Origin: JBDUDK01 sp040002995
Lineage (GTDB): Bacteria; Actinomycetota; Acidimicrobiia; Acidimicrobiales; Ilumatobacteraceae
DNA length: 64,000 nucleotides
Assembly (NCBI GenBank): GCA_040002995.1
Contig: JBDUDK010000081.1
Span: 24,224 to 88,223 of the forward strand
Direction of reading: 5' to 3'
Position 1 is the stretch's first letter, and every line of letters begins with the position of its first letter. Positions 34,414 to 42,841 of the stretch are shown in pieces. The notes under the pieces were generated by a model. That model had not been told where the DNA came from, did no database searches, and saw only the letters and a program-made list of their open reading frames with translations. Made by a program: the position numbers and the translations under genes.

Positions 34414-34887
34414 GCGGCCTCGTCTCGCCGCGAGCCGCATGACGTGGCGGTTGCCGTCCTCGCGCAGAAGGCTCAACTTCACCGCCGAGATCCGCCAGCC
34501 GTCGGCGGTGCGCACGCACTCGTCGGTATAGGTGCCATACATCGTGTAGCGGTCACCACCTTCCCGGGTGGTCACCCAATGTTCCGCGCGCATGTGGGCG
34601 ACGATCGTCGCCCTGTCGCCGTCGATGAGGAAGCGATGCGTGCCGATGAAGTGCTGGGTGGCATCGAAGCCGGCGAACAGGCGGCGCACGTACGCGAGAT
34701 ACGTGTCGATCGGAAGGCTTCGGGGCGGCGGCTCCGGTTCGTAGTCGCTCATGTCGATCACGACCTCGTCGGTGAAGACCGAGCGCCACATGTCCCAGTC
34801 GCGGGTGTCGAGTCCGAACGCGTAGCGGTGGATCAGGTCTCGAAGATCGGATTCGTCGGCGAGTAGCTGCAACGCATGTTCGTCCAC
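34408..34887 (-). CDS. SnoaL-like / NTF2-fold protein
   Basis: A 159-residue protein with the alpha+beta cone pattern of the SnoaL-like (nuclear transport factor 2) fold: DESDLRDLIHRYAFGLDTRDW, then MWRSVFTDEVVIDMSDYE and TQHFIGTHRFLIDGDRA. Members include scytalone-dehydratase-like and ketosteroid-isomerase-like enzymes; no catalytic assignment is safe here. It starts at GTG with no visible ribosome site, 20 bp from the divergent EthD-like gene. Confidence 0.87.
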   Translation of the reverse strand: MDEHALQLLADESDLRDLIHRYAFGLDTRDWDMWRSVFTDEVVIDMSDYEPEPPPRSLPIDTYLAYVRRLFAGFDATQHFIGTHRFLIDGDRATIVAHMRAEHWVTTREGGDRYTMYGTYTDECVRTADGWRISAVKLSLLREDGNRHVMRLAARRGRL

Positions 34888-34907
34888 TGTGCAAACCTTG
34901 CCCCGTG

Positions 34908-35501
34908 ATGAAGCGCCTGGATTTCTTCAAGCGCCGGCCTGACCTCGACCTTGCAGCGTTTCGCGCCCAAGTGCAAGAGACCTATGCCGGTAGCCCATGC
35001 GTGCTTCATTTCACGCACGACACGGGCTACCGAGCCCACGAGCCCAATTACGACTGTGTTCTCGAGATGCCCTCAGACGACTCCGACGCAGCCCCACGAG
35101 CCGATCAGCGCGGCTTCAGCGATCCGTCGACATTCGGCTCGGTCCTCGCCCACGAGGTGGTGATCGTCGACGGCGGTCCGCCGGCCGGTTCGTTCACCAT
35201 GTTCGCCTTCCTCAACCGACTTCCGGGCACGGAGCCGGCCGCGTTCCACGCGTACTGGCGCGACCACCACGGCCCGATAGCGGCCCGCGTCCCGGGCCTG
35301 CGCCGCTACGTCCAGAACCAGGTGATCTCTGCCTCCGGCAAGGCGCCGGCCTTTGACGGCATCGCGCAGACCTGGTTCGACGACCTCGATGCCCTGCGCA
35401 TGTCGGCCAAGTCTGAGGAACTAGAGCGCACCCGGGCCGACGAGCCGAACTTCATGATCTCCGGGCGGCTGCCGTTCGTCGTGTGCGCACCTGCTTCTTG
35501 A
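34908..35501 (+). CDS. EthD-domain protein
   Basis: A 197-residue protein. The C-terminal half is a clear EthD/dimeric-barrel domain (FLNRLPGTEPAAFHAYWRDHHGP, then RVPGLRRYVQNQV and FDDLDALRMSAKSEE). The N-terminal half begins KRLDFFKRRPDLDLAAFRAQV and looks like a second, more diverged copy. EthD-type proteins assist ether or quinone oxidations, often beside catabolic monooxygenases. The ATG at 34908 is used; the adjoining GTG at 34905 is also possible. Confidence 0.83.
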   Translation: MKRLDFFKRRPDLDLAAFRAQVQETYAGSPCVLHFTHDTGYRAHEPNYDCVLEMPSDDSDAAPRADQRGFSDPSTFGSVLAHEVVIVDGGPPAGSFTMFAFLNRLPGTEPAAFHAYWRDHHGPIAARVPGLRRYVQNQVISASGKAPAFDGIAQTWFDDLDALRMSAKSEELERTRADEPNFMISGRLPFVVCAPAS

Positions 35502-35521
35502 CCGCTCTCGCCGGCCCTCCC

Positions 35522-35545
35522 TACGCTCGCTAACAAGTGTTTGTT
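35522..35545 (+). promoter_or_regulatory. Promoter with probable TetR operator of the SDR-LLM-TetR-MetE operon
   Basis: A TACGCT -10 box (35522-35527) is followed at once by the dyad AACAA-GTGT-TTGTT (35532-35545), which would cover the transcription start. The operon contains its own TetR gene, and short dyads of this kind are common TetR sites, so autorepression is the simplest reading. Confidence 0.55.
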
Positions 35546-35562
35546 TGGTCGAGGGGGGCCCG

Positions 35563-36408
35563 ATGGAGCAGCTCGAAGGCCGGGTAGCCGTAGTCACCGG
35601 AGCGGCCGGCGGTATCGGGCTCGGGATGGTGCGGGCGTTTGCCGGGGCCGGCATGCGCGTTGTGATCGCCGACGTCCGCAAAGACGCCATCGATGCCGCG
35701 GTGGCCGAGATCACGGGTCAGGGACACGAGGCCATCGGCGTGCCCACCGACGTCTCAAAGCTCGCGGACGTCGAGGCGCTGGCCGCCGCCGCGCTCGACA
35801 CGTTCGGGCACGTCCACGTGCTGTGCAACAACGCGGGCGTCGGCACCTTCTCGCCGATCTCGCGCACCTCGATCGACGATTGGGAGTGGATGCTCGGTAT
35901 CGATCTCTGGGGTCCGATCTATGGCGTCAAGACATTCCTGCCGCTCATCGAGCGTGAGGAGCAGGGCCACATCAACTCGACAGCATCGATCGCGGGGCTC
36001 GTCGCCGGGGGCGCGGCGGGGCCATACAACGTGGCCAAGCACGGCATCGTGGCGTTGATGACGACGCTCGAGCGGGAGTTGCGCGCGGCGAAGTCGTCGG
36101 TGCGGACGTCGGTGCTTTGCCCCGGCGCGGTGAACACCGGCATCGGCCGCAACAGCGTCGACAGCCGCCGCGCCCACCAGGGGAAAGAGCCGGCGCGGTC
36201 GTCGGTGGAAGGCGACAAGCTGAGTAGCAAGGTCACCGCCGCGCTCGCCGGCGGCATGGATCCCGACGACGTCGGCCGTCTCGTCCTCGACGCCATCGTC
36301 ACCGACACGTTCTGGGTGTTCACCGATGCGCGTCTCTTGCGTCATGTCCAAGAGCAGGTCGCCACGATGGTCGACGACCGCGCGCTCAGCCGTCTCAGAC
36401 TGTTCTGA
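35563..36408 (+). CDS. SDR family NAD(P)-dependent oxidoreductase
   Basis: A 281-residue classical short-chain dehydrogenase: VVTGAAGGIGLGM (cofactor), CNNAGVG, catalytic serine region STASIAGLV and YNVAK (Tyr/Lys). All catalytic positions are present. GAGGGGGGCCCG before the ATG fixes the start. It is the first gene of an operon with a luciferase-like enzyme, a TetR regulator and a MetE-like methyltransferase, and follows the TetR-type operator. Confidence 0.92.
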   Translation: MEQLEGRVAVVTGAAGGIGLGMVRAFAGAGMRVVIADVRKDAIDAAVAEITGQGHEAIGVPTDVSKLADVEALAAAALDTFGHVHVLCNNAGVGTFSPISRTSIDDWEWMLGIDLWGPIYGVKTFLPLIEREEQGHINSTASIAGLVAGGAAGPYNVAKHGIVALMTTLERELRAAKSSVRTSVLCPGAVNTGIGRNSVDSRRAHQGKEPARSSVEGDKLSSKVTAALAGGMDPDDVGRLVLDAIVTDTFWVFTDARLLRHVQEQVATMVDDRALSRLRLF

Positions 36409-36428
36409 TCACCCGAGGGGAGAACCAT

Positions 36429-37664
36429 ATGAAGTTCGGAGTGTTCTACGAGTTGCAGCTGCCTCGGCCATGGTCCGAGGAGAGCGAGCACACGCTCCTG
36501 AAGAACGCCCTCGACCAGATCGAGCTCGCCGACCGGTTGGGTTACGACTACGCGTGGGAGGTCGAGCACCACTTCCTCGAGGAGTACAGCCATAGCTCGG
36601 CGCCTGAGGTGTTCCTCGCCGCCGCGAGTCAAAGGACGCGCCAGATCCGGCTGGGACACGGCATCGTCCAGCTCACGACGAACCATCCCGCTCGGGTGGC
36701 GGAACGAATAGCGACGCTCGACCTTCTGAGCGACGGGCGTGTCGAGTTCGGCATGGGGGAGGGCGCCTCCACCACCGAGCTGCACCCCTTCGATCGGGCC
36801 TTCCGCGACAAGCGAGTGGTGTGGGAGGACGCCGTCCGTTGCCTTATCCCGATGTTCACGAACGAGCGTTGGGAGTATCACGGCGAATGGTTCGACTTCC
36901 CGATGCGCAATGTCGTGCCGAAGCCGTACCAGAAGCCGCACCCGCCCCTGTGGGTGGCGTGCAGCCAACTCGAGACGATCGAGATGGCGGCCAAACGCGG
37001 CATGGGCGCGCTCGGCTTCCAGTTCGTGTCCGGCGATGCGGCGCGTGCTTGGGTGAACCACTACTACCGGACCTTCACCCAGGAACTCGAGCTCCTCACT
37101 GAGTACAAGACCAACCCGAACATCGCGCTCGTGAGCGGCTTCATGTGCGCGCCCACCGACGAGGAGGCTCATGCCAAGGCGGAAGGGTGGACGTTCTTCC
37201 AGTTCTCGTTGCGCTACTACGCGCAGCAGGGGGCCGACGGCCTCAACGTCTTTGAAGAGCCGACGCCCGGCGGTTTGTGGAAGGAGTATCTGGCGTGGCG
37301 AGAGTCGCCGCAGGGGCAGAAGGCCCACCGGAACAAGGCCCTGATCGGATCGCCTGAATCGCTCCGCAACCGGCTACGCAAGTGGGAGGAGACGCACGTC
37401 GATCAAATCATCCTGCTCAATCAGGCGGGCATGACCACCCATGACGACATCATGGACAGCCTCAAGCTTTTCGGCAGCGAGGTGATGCCGGAGTTCCAGG
37501 AGCGCGACTCAATCCATCAGGCGTGGAAGCAGGGCGTGCTGGCGAAGGAGATCGAGCTCGACGACATCGACATCACTCCGTACCTGATCAAGACCCTCGC
37601 CGCGCCCACGAAACCGCCCTCGTCTCCGTCGGCTCGACCCAAGCGGCCGGCGAGCGCGCGTTGA
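36429..37664 (+). CDS. LLM-class flavin/F420-dependent oxidoreductase
   Basis: A 411-residue luciferase-like TIM barrel. YDYAWEVEHHFLEEYSHSSA holds the conserved EHH, then IRLGHGIVQLTTNHPARVAE and GRVEFGMGEGASTTEL. FVSGDAARAWVNHYYRTF is shared with the actinobacterial long subgroup. A proline/serine/arginine-rich tail ends the protein. Ribosome site GAGGGGAG before the ATG. Its stop overlaps the TTG start of the TetR gene (TTGA). Confidence 0.9.
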   Translation: MKFGVFYELQLPRPWSEESEHTLLKNALDQIELADRLGYDYAWEVEHHFLEEYSHSSAPEVFLAAASQRTRQIRLGHGIVQLTTNHPARVAERIATLDLLSDGRVEFGMGEGASTTELHPFDRAFRDKRVVWEDAVRCLIPMFTNERWEYHGEWFDFPMRNVVPKPYQKPHPPLWVACSQLETIEMAAKRGMGALGFQFVSGDAARAWVNHYYRTFTQELELLTEYKTNPNIALVSGFMCAPTDEEAHAKAEGWTFFQFSLRYYAQQGADGLNVFEEPTPGGLWKEYLAWRESPQGQKAHRNKALIGSPESLRNRLRKWEETHVDQIILLNQAGMTTHDDIMDSLKLFGSEVMPEFQERDSIHQAWKQGVLAKEIELDDIDITPYLIKTLAAPTKPPSSPSARPKRPASAR

Positions 37665-38272
37665 GGCGAGCGCCGCGGCAGCGCGAACCCGATCGCCCCG
37701 CGAGGAGCGTCATCATCGGTGCCGCCGCGGACTTGTTCGGCGAGAAGGGCTATCACGGCACGAGTGTGCGCGACATCTCCAGTGAGGTCGGCATCCTCGC
37801 CGGCAGCCTCTACAGCCATATCGAGAGCAAGCAGGAGTTGCTCGCCGAGATCCTGCGGCGTTACGCGGCCGAGGCCCACGCCACCCTCGAGGTGCTCGAA
37901 CACGCACCGCTATCGACGCGGGAAAAGCTTCGTGGCGTCTTCGCGGTCTACTTTCGCATGATCAGCAAGGCTCCGAGCCAGGCGCGCGTGGCCGTGCACG
38001 ACTTCCGCTCGCTCGAGCCCCACGAGCTCGAGGCGACGCGGCAGCGACGCCGCGAAACCCAGGGCATCGTCGTTCGCATCCTGATGCAGGGGATGGAAGC
38101 GGGTGAGATCCGGCGCGTCGACCCGAAGTTGGTCGCCACGGCCGTCTTCTCGATCACGAATTGGGCGGTCGAGTGGTACGACCCCGCCGGGCCAATGAGC
38201 GCCGACCAGGTGGCCTCGTTCTTCGCCGACCTGCTGGTCGATGGTCTCGCCGAAGCAATGATGCGTCCATGA
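37661..38272 (+). CDS. TetR/AcrR family transcriptional regulator
   Basis: A 203-residue protein with an N-terminal TetR helix-turn-helix (SVIIGAAADLFGEKGYHGTS, then ISSEVGILAGSLYSHIESKQ). The all-helical ligand domain resembles the KstR2/FadR-like group that senses acyl-CoA intermediates. The TTG start overlaps the luciferase-like stop by 4 bp, so it is translationally coupled. It probably represses this operon through the dyad at 35532-35545 (inference). Confidence 0.88.
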   Translation: MRRAPRQREPDRPARSVIIGAAADLFGEKGYHGTSVRDISSEVGILAGSLYSHIESKQELLAEILRRYAAEAHATLEVLEHAPLSTREKLRGVFAVYFRMISKAPSQARVAVHDFRSLEPHELEATRQRRRETQGIVVRILMQGMEAGEIRRVDPKLVATAVFSITNWAVEWYDPAGPMSADQVASFFADLLVDGLAEAMMRP

Positions 38273-39390
38273 GTGCCCGTTCGACGCCGCCGTTTCGTGC
38301 CGATCATGTGGGGAGCCTGCTGAGGCCACCCGAACTACTGCGGGCGAGAGACGACCGTGCGGCCGGACGGATTTCGCCGGCCGAGCTGCGGGCGTTGGAA
38401 GACGACGCGATCCGCGAAGTCGTACGCATGCAGTCCGACGTCGGGTTGCAGTCGGCAACCGATGGAGAGTTCCGGCGGGCCTCGTGGCACATGGACTTCA
38501 TCTACCAACTCGGGGGCGTGACGAAGGTCGACGAAAAGCTCGTCGTTCAGTTCGTTAACGAGAGCGGCAAGCTCGAGTTCACCCCGCCTGCAAGCCGTGT
38601 GGTCGGCCCGTTGCACCTCGAACACACGATCTTCGGCGAAGACTTCGCGACGTTGAAGTCGATGGTGTCGAAAGCCGTCACGCCGAAGCTCACGATTCCC
38701 TCGCCGAGCATGGTCCACTACCGCGGCGGACGGGCCATGATCGACGAGAGCGTGTATCCCGAACTGGACGGGTTCTGGAGCGACCTCAGTGCCGCCTACG
38801 CCGAGGAAGTGAAGCGACTCGCGGCCCTCGGCTGTACGTACCTGCAACTCGACGACACCAGCCTCGCCTATCTCAACGATCCGCGACAGCGCGACCAGAT
38901 GGCGAAGCGGGGAGAGGACTCCGAGCATCAGCACGAGCGCTACATCCGTCAGATCAACGCGGCGTTGGCCGATCGACCGGCGGGAATGACCGTCACCACG
39001 CATATGTGCCGCGGCAACTTCCGCAGCTCGTGGGTCGCGGAAGGCGGCTACGACTTCGTGGCCGAGGCGTTGTTCAACGAACTGAACGTCGACGGCTTCT
39101 TCCTGGAATTCGACGACGAGCGCTCGGGAACGTTCGAACCGCTTCGGTTCGTGCCCAAGGGCAAGATGGTGGTGCTCGGGTTGGTGACGACGAAGCGCGG
39201 TGAGCTCGAGTCAAAGGACGCCCTCAAGCGGCGCATCGACGACGCGAGCCGGTTTGTGCCGCTCGATCAGCTTTGTCTGTCGCCCCAGTGTGGCTTCTCG
39301 TCCACGCTCGAGGGCAATGCGATCACCCATCAACAGCAGGTCGACAAGATCCGACTCGTGGTCGAAACCGCCCACGACGTGTGGGGCTAG
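38269..39390 (+). CDS. MetE C-terminal-like (cobalamin-independent) methyltransferase
   Basis: A 373-residue protein covering only the catalytic barrel of cobalamin-independent methionine synthase: FRADHVGSLLRP start, YLQLDDTSLAYL, zinc-type residues in VTTHMCRGN and CLSPQCGFSS. It lacks the N-terminal half of MetE, as do YxjG/YxjH-type proteins. It may move a methyl group from a substrate other than methyl-folate polyglutamate. The 4-bp overlap with the TetR stop (ATGA) places it in the catabolic operon, not in methionine synthesis (inference). Confidence 0.87.
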   Translation: MSARSTPPFRADHVGSLLRPPELLRARDDRAAGRISPAELRALEDDAIREVVRMQSDVGLQSATDGEFRRASWHMDFIYQLGGVTKVDEKLVVQFVNESGKLEFTPPASRVVGPLHLEHTIFGEDFATLKSMVSKAVTPKLTIPSPSMVHYRGGRAMIDESVYPELDGFWSDLSAAYAEEVKRLAALGCTYLQLDDTSLAYLNDPRQRDQMAKRGEDSEHQHERYIRQINAALADRPAGMTVTTHMCRGNFRSSWVAEGGYDFVAEALFNELNVDGFFLEFDDERSGTFEPLRFVPKGKMVVLGLVTTKRGELESKDALKRRIDDASRFVPLDQLCLSPQCGFSSTLEGNAITHQQQVDKIRLVVETAHDVWG

Positions 39391-40205
39391 CGGTTCCGAA
39401 ACACGGGCGCGCGCTTCTCGGTGAACGCGAGCGCCGCTTCCTTGTGGTCGTCGGTCTGGCCGGTGCGGATGTGGTGGGCGGCCTCCATGTCCATGCACTC
39501 GAAGAGGTCGCCGTTCATCGAGCGGTTGAAGTTCTCCTTCATGTACCGGTACGCGATGCGCGGTCCGTCCGCGATCTGCCGGGCTCGCGCCATCACGTCG
39601 GCCTCGAACGTGTCGTCGGGAAACACCGCATTCACCAGACCCAGACGCTCGGCCTCCACGGCGTTGACGCGGTCGGAGAAGTAATAGAGCTCGCGCGCCT
39701 TGGCCGATCCGATGAGGCGGCTGAGGAACCAGATCCCGCCGTAGTCACCGGCGAAACCGACCTTGGCAAACGCTGTCGTCATCACGGCGCTCGCGGTCAT
39801 GTACCGCAGATCGCACGCGAGCGCGAGCGAAAGGCCCGCGCCGGCGGCCGGTCCGCCCACCGCCGCGATCGTGGGCTTGGGCATTTCCCACAGCTTCCCG
39901 GCCGTGGCGCGTTGTTGCAGCCGCTGCCGGTGGATGCTTTCGTCGAACCATCCGCTTCCGCCGCCCGAGCTTCTCTGCGCCATGCCCTTGACATCACCGC
40001 CGGCGCAGAAGGCTCGGCTCGCGCCCGTGAGTACGACACACGCGACGTCGTCGTCGACCTCGAGCTGACTGAGCACTCGCGCCATAGCGTCGAGCATCGG
40101 TCCCGACAAGGCATTTCGGCGCTCCGGTCGGCTCATCGTCACCACGGCGACGCCGTCGTCGACGCGGGCGAGAAGGTCTTCGGTATTGGTTTCGATGGCA
40201 GCCAC
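39387..40205 (-). CDS. Enoyl-CoA hydratase/isomerase family protein (crotonase)
   Basis: A 272-residue crotonase with SRPERRNALSG, oxyanion segment AFCAGGDVKGM and the second oxyanion loop GPAAGAGLSLALACD. The segment AFAKVGFAGDYGGIWFL has Asp instead of the usual glutamate region, as in PaaG/isomerase-type crotonases. So it may be an isomerase or ring-opening enzyme instead of a plain hydratase. GTG at 40205 has GGGAG upstream; GTG at 40220 (GTGA overlap with the SDR stop) is the alternative. Confidence 0.88.
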   Translation of the reverse strand: MAAIETNTEDLLARVDDGVAVVTMSRPERRNALSGPMLDAMARVLSQLEVDDDVACVVLTGASRAFCAGGDVKGMAQRSSGGGSGWFDESIHRQRLQQRATAGKLWEMPKPTIAAVGGPAAGAGLSLALACDLRYMTASAVMTTAFAKVGFAGDYGGIWFLSRLIGSAKARELYYFSDRVNAVEAERLGLVNAVFPDDTFEADVMARARQIADGPRIAYRYMKENFNRSMNGDLFECMDMEAAHHIRTGQTDDHKEAALAFTEKRAPVFRNR

Positions 40206-40216
40206 GGTTGCTCCCT

Positions 40217-41182
40217 TCACGGAGTGAACTGAAAAACGCCCTTCGCGTGGAGTCGATCGAGGAACGACGGCTCGTACGCGTCGAGCGGCGCCTCGCGCAC
40301 CATCTGGTCGAGGAGCGCCGCGTCCTCACCGACGAGAATCCGCCACTGACGCTCACGGACGCCGTTGAGAATCGTCGTCGCCGCCTGCGCGGCAGTCATC
40401 GGTGCCTGGTCGCGGAAGTTCTCCGCCTGCAGCACCATGGCCTGGCGAATGTCCTCGTCGCTCGCGCCGTCGGTGGGGAGGCCCATTTTCGCGAGGCGCT
40501 CTCGGAGTTCGACCATCTGTTCGTCGTTGAGCTCCTTGGGGTCGCGTCCGAGCATCCGGAGCGAGTTGATGACGATCGACGTGCCGATGTGGCCGGGCAT
40601 CACGACGGACGCGTGCAGATGGGGCGCGTTCAGGCGGAAGTCGTTGATCAGGGCTTCCGTAAACCCCTTCACGGCGAACTTCGCCGCGCTGTATGCAGTG
40701 TGCGGAATCAGCGGACCGAGCGATGCCCAGAAGCCGTTCACGCTGCTCGTGTTGACGATGTGACCCTCGGGACTCGCGAGCAGCATCGGGAGAAAAGCGC
40801 GGGTGCACGAATAGACCCCGCCCCAGCACACCGCAAAAACCTTGTCCCACTCCTCGCGACTATCGGCCACGAGACTGCCACCGCCGCCAATGCCCGCGTT
40901 GTTGAAGAGCAGGTGGATGTGATCCGTCGCGTGGGCCTCGGCTACTGCATCGCGAAAGGCCAGCACCTGCTGTTCGTCGGCCACATCGGCAACGAATGTC
41001 GTGACCTTCGTGCCCGCGGGCGCCGCCTGTTCGCTGAGCGCCTTGGTCTCGGCCATCGCGTCCTCAGAGACGTCGCACATGGCCACATGGCAGCCGTCGG
41101 CCGACAGTTGGCGGACGAGTTCGCGGCCCATACCCGTTCCGCCCCCGGTGAGCACGGCGAGCTTTCCTTGGAATTGTTGCAA
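40217..41182 (-). CDS. SDR family NAD(P)-dependent oxidoreductase
   Basis: A 321-residue short-chain dehydrogenase: LTGGGTGMGRELV, FNNAGIGGGG, SSVNGFWAS and YSAAKFAVKG give a complete active site. The extended C-terminus (ELRERLAKMGLPTDGASDED) matches an actinobacterial subgroup often beside acyl-CoA genes. The TTG start is chosen because GAGGAGGAA lies directly upstream; no closer ATG exists. It is followed by the crotonase gene. Confidence 0.9.
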   Translation of the reverse strand: MQQFQGKLAVLTGGGTGMGRELVRQLSADGCHVAMCDVSEDAMAETKALSEQAAPAGTKVTTFVADVADEQQVLAFRDAVAEAHATDHIHLLFNNAGIGGGGSLVADSREEWDKVFAVCWGGVYSCTRAFLPMLLASPEGHIVNTSSVNGFWASLGPLIPHTAYSAAKFAVKGFTEALINDFRLNAPHLHASVVMPGHIGTSIVINSLRMLGRDPKELNDEQMVELRERLAKMGLPTDGASDEDIRQAMVLQAENFRDQAPMTAAQAATTILNGVRERQWRILVGEDAALLDQMVREAPLDAYEPSFLDRLHAKGVFQFTP

Positions 41183-41303
41183 CGCTTCCTCCTCACGAGT
41201 CGGCGAGACAGTACGCCACATGCAATACAGCGCTTTCGGCGCGTCATTTCTCAGGGTGCTCTCAGGCGCACCACAGGCCAACCGGGTGGTAACCGACGAG
41301 TGT

Positions 41304-41330
41304 GAGCACTCACCAACGAAGGGAGTGCTC
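41304..41330 (+). promoter_or_regulatory. Hairpin covering the ribosome site of the small lipoprotein gene
   Basis: GAGCACTC (41304-41311) and GAGTGCTC (41323-41330) are perfect 8-bp complements with an 11-nt loop. The loop and 3' arm contain the AAGGGAG ribosome site of the gene starting at 41335, so folding would hide it. Confidence 0.5.
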
Positions 41331-41334
41331 CCCT

Positions 41335-41517
41335 ATGCCCCCGATTCGACGTGTCACCGCGGCCGCCATGCTCGCTGGAGTCGTCCTCGTAGGAAGTGCC
41401 TGCAGCAGCAGCAAGGGCGGCGGTTCGACCACCACGACGATCCCCAGCACCTTAAGCCCGGCCACCACCGCTCCGACCGGCTCGGCCACTACGGCGCCCA
41501 CCAGCAGCACGACCTGA
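41335..41517 (+). CDS. Very small Ser/Thr/Pro-rich putative lipoprotein
   Basis: A 60-residue product. An N-terminal signal-like segment (RRVTAAAMLAGVVLVGSAC) ends in an imperfect lipobox with a candidate lipidated cysteine near residue 24. The remaining 36 residues are almost only Ser, Thr, Gly, Pro and Ala. No domain is recognised. Such peptides are usually cell-surface and fast-evolving. The small size makes the call uncertain, but the ribosome site and signal support it. Confidence 0.6.
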   Translation: MPPIRRVTAAAMLAGVVLVGSACSSSKGGGSTTTTIPSTLSPATTAPTGSATTAPTSSTT

Positions 41518-41535
41518 GGTCGTAGATAACCAACC

Positions 41536-42276
41536 TCAGATCAGCGAGTACCCACCATCGACCACCATGACGTGGCCGGTGACATGGCGAGTGCGCACCA
41601 GAGCGAGCACTGCCTCGGCGCAGTCCTCCGGCGTTGCCGCGCACTTGAGTGGTGTCCGTTCGGCGTACATCGCGTGTATGTCGTGCCAGTCGGCCGTCCA
41701 TGGCGTGGCCACGAGCCCAGGGGCGACGGCGTTCACGCGCACGGGCGCACACGACTTCGCGAGGAGCGGCGTCATATGGTTGAGCGCGGCCTTCGTCATC
41801 GCGTACGCGATCGAGCTTCCGCCCGGCCGATGACCGGCGATCGACGTCACGTTCACCACGCACGCATCGTCGCTGGCCCGGAGCCAAGGCATCGCCGCCT
41901 TCGTCAGCCACCACGTTCCGTACACGTTGACCTGAAACGTCTTGTCGAAGATCTCATCGGTGAGCGCGTCGAGGTCGGTGTGCGGAACCACGGTGGTCCA
42001 ACCGGCATTGTTCACGAGGATGTCGAGCCGGCCGAACCGTTCGATCGTGCGATCGATCAGCTGCTGGCCCTGAGCCTTGTCTGAGATGTCGGCCTGGACG
42101 TACATCGACGGCCCTGGCAGCGACTCAGCGACCGCGGTGCCGTTCTCGACCGAGCTCGAGGAGTTCACGACGACGGATGCGCCGAGCGCGGAGAACGCAC
42201 GGGCGGTGGCCGCGCCAATGCCGCTCGACGAGCCCGTGACGATGGCGACGCGGCCTGCCAACTCCTGCGTGCTCAT
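41536..42276 (-). CDS. SDR family oxidoreductase
   Basis: A 246-residue classical SDR of the FabG type: IVTGSSSGIGAAT, VNNAGWTT, VTSIAGHRPG, and YAMTKAALNHM with the Tyr/Lys pair; VNAVAPGLVATP and VVDGGYSLI complete it. It follows the VOC gene by 4 bp, so the two probably form one unit. The substrate is unknown. Confidence 0.92.
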   Translation of the reverse strand: MSTQELAGRVAIVTGSSSGIGAATARAFSALGASVVVNSSSSVENGTAVAESLPGPSMYVQADISDKAQGQQLIDRTIERFGRLDILVNNAGWTTVVPHTDLDALTDEIFDKTFQVNVYGTWWLTKAAMPWLRASDDACVVNVTSIAGHRPGGSSIAYAMTKAALNHMTPLLAKSCAPVRVNAVAPGLVATPWTADWHDIHAMYAERTPLKCAATPEDCAEAVLALVRTRHVTGHVMVVDGGYSLI

Positions 42277-42280
42277 GGGC

Positions 42281-42814
42281 CTACTCCGGGCGGTAGGTGT
42301 TGTTGCTGGTGTGGTCGCCCGCGAGCCATCGCTCGAGGTCGGCGTGGGCCGTGCGGCGCCGATCGATAGTGATTTGCTCGGCATCGGCGCAATCGACGGT
42401 GAACTCGACCTTGAGGCCGTCGGGGTCGGTCGCGTAGAGCGAGCGGCAGTACCCGTGGTCGAGCGTGTAGTGCTCCCAGTTCGCCTCGGCCAGACGTTTG
42501 GCGATGGCCTGTTGGGTGTCTTCGTCGGTCTTCAGCGCGATGTGAATAAACGGCGTGGGCCGGAACTGCGGTGCGAACTGGGCCTGGTCGGCGGGGTCCG
42601 CGAACTGAAAGAAGGCGAGCGCGCCGCCATCGCCCAGGGCGTAGAACGTGTGGCAGTAGACGCGTTCCGCGCCGAAGAGCTCGTCGACCTCGCACCACGT
42701 GGCCGTGAGTGGCAAGCCGATCAAGTCTTCGTAGAAGTGTCGCGTCGCACGCTGGTCGGCGACGACGTACGCGTTGTGGTGGAGGCGGCTGGGTCCGGTT
42801 GCGGTATCAGTCAT
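42281..42814 (-). CDS. VOC family (extradiol-dioxygenase-like) protein
   Basis: A 177-residue vicinal-oxygen-chelate protein. LHHNAYVVADQRATRHFYED, FIHIALKT and YATDPDGLKVEFTVD supply the His/His/Glu metal pattern expected for glyoxalase or ring-cleavage-like members. The size fits a one-domain-pair VOC enzyme. The ATG lies 7 nt after a TACCAT box, so the mRNA is probably leaderless. Forms an operon with the SDR downstream. Confidence 0.88.
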   Translation of the reverse strand: MTDTATGPSRLHHNAYVVADQRATRHFYEDLIGLPLTATWCEVDELFGAERVYCHTFYALGDGGALAFFQFADPADQAQFAPQFRPTPFIHIALKTDEDTQQAIAKRLAEANWEHYTLDHGYCRSLYATDPDGLKVEFTVDCADAEQITIDRRRTAHADLERWLAGDHTSNNTYRPE

Positions 42815-42821
42815 CCGCAGG

Positions 42822-42827
42822 ATGGTA
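42822..42827 (-). promoter_or_regulatory. Predicted leaderless -10 box (TACCAT)
   Basis: On the minus strand TACCAT is followed by 7 nt and the ATG at 42814, with no ribosome site in between. Confidence 0.45.
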
Positions 42828-42841
42828 GGCCGTAGCTGTTG

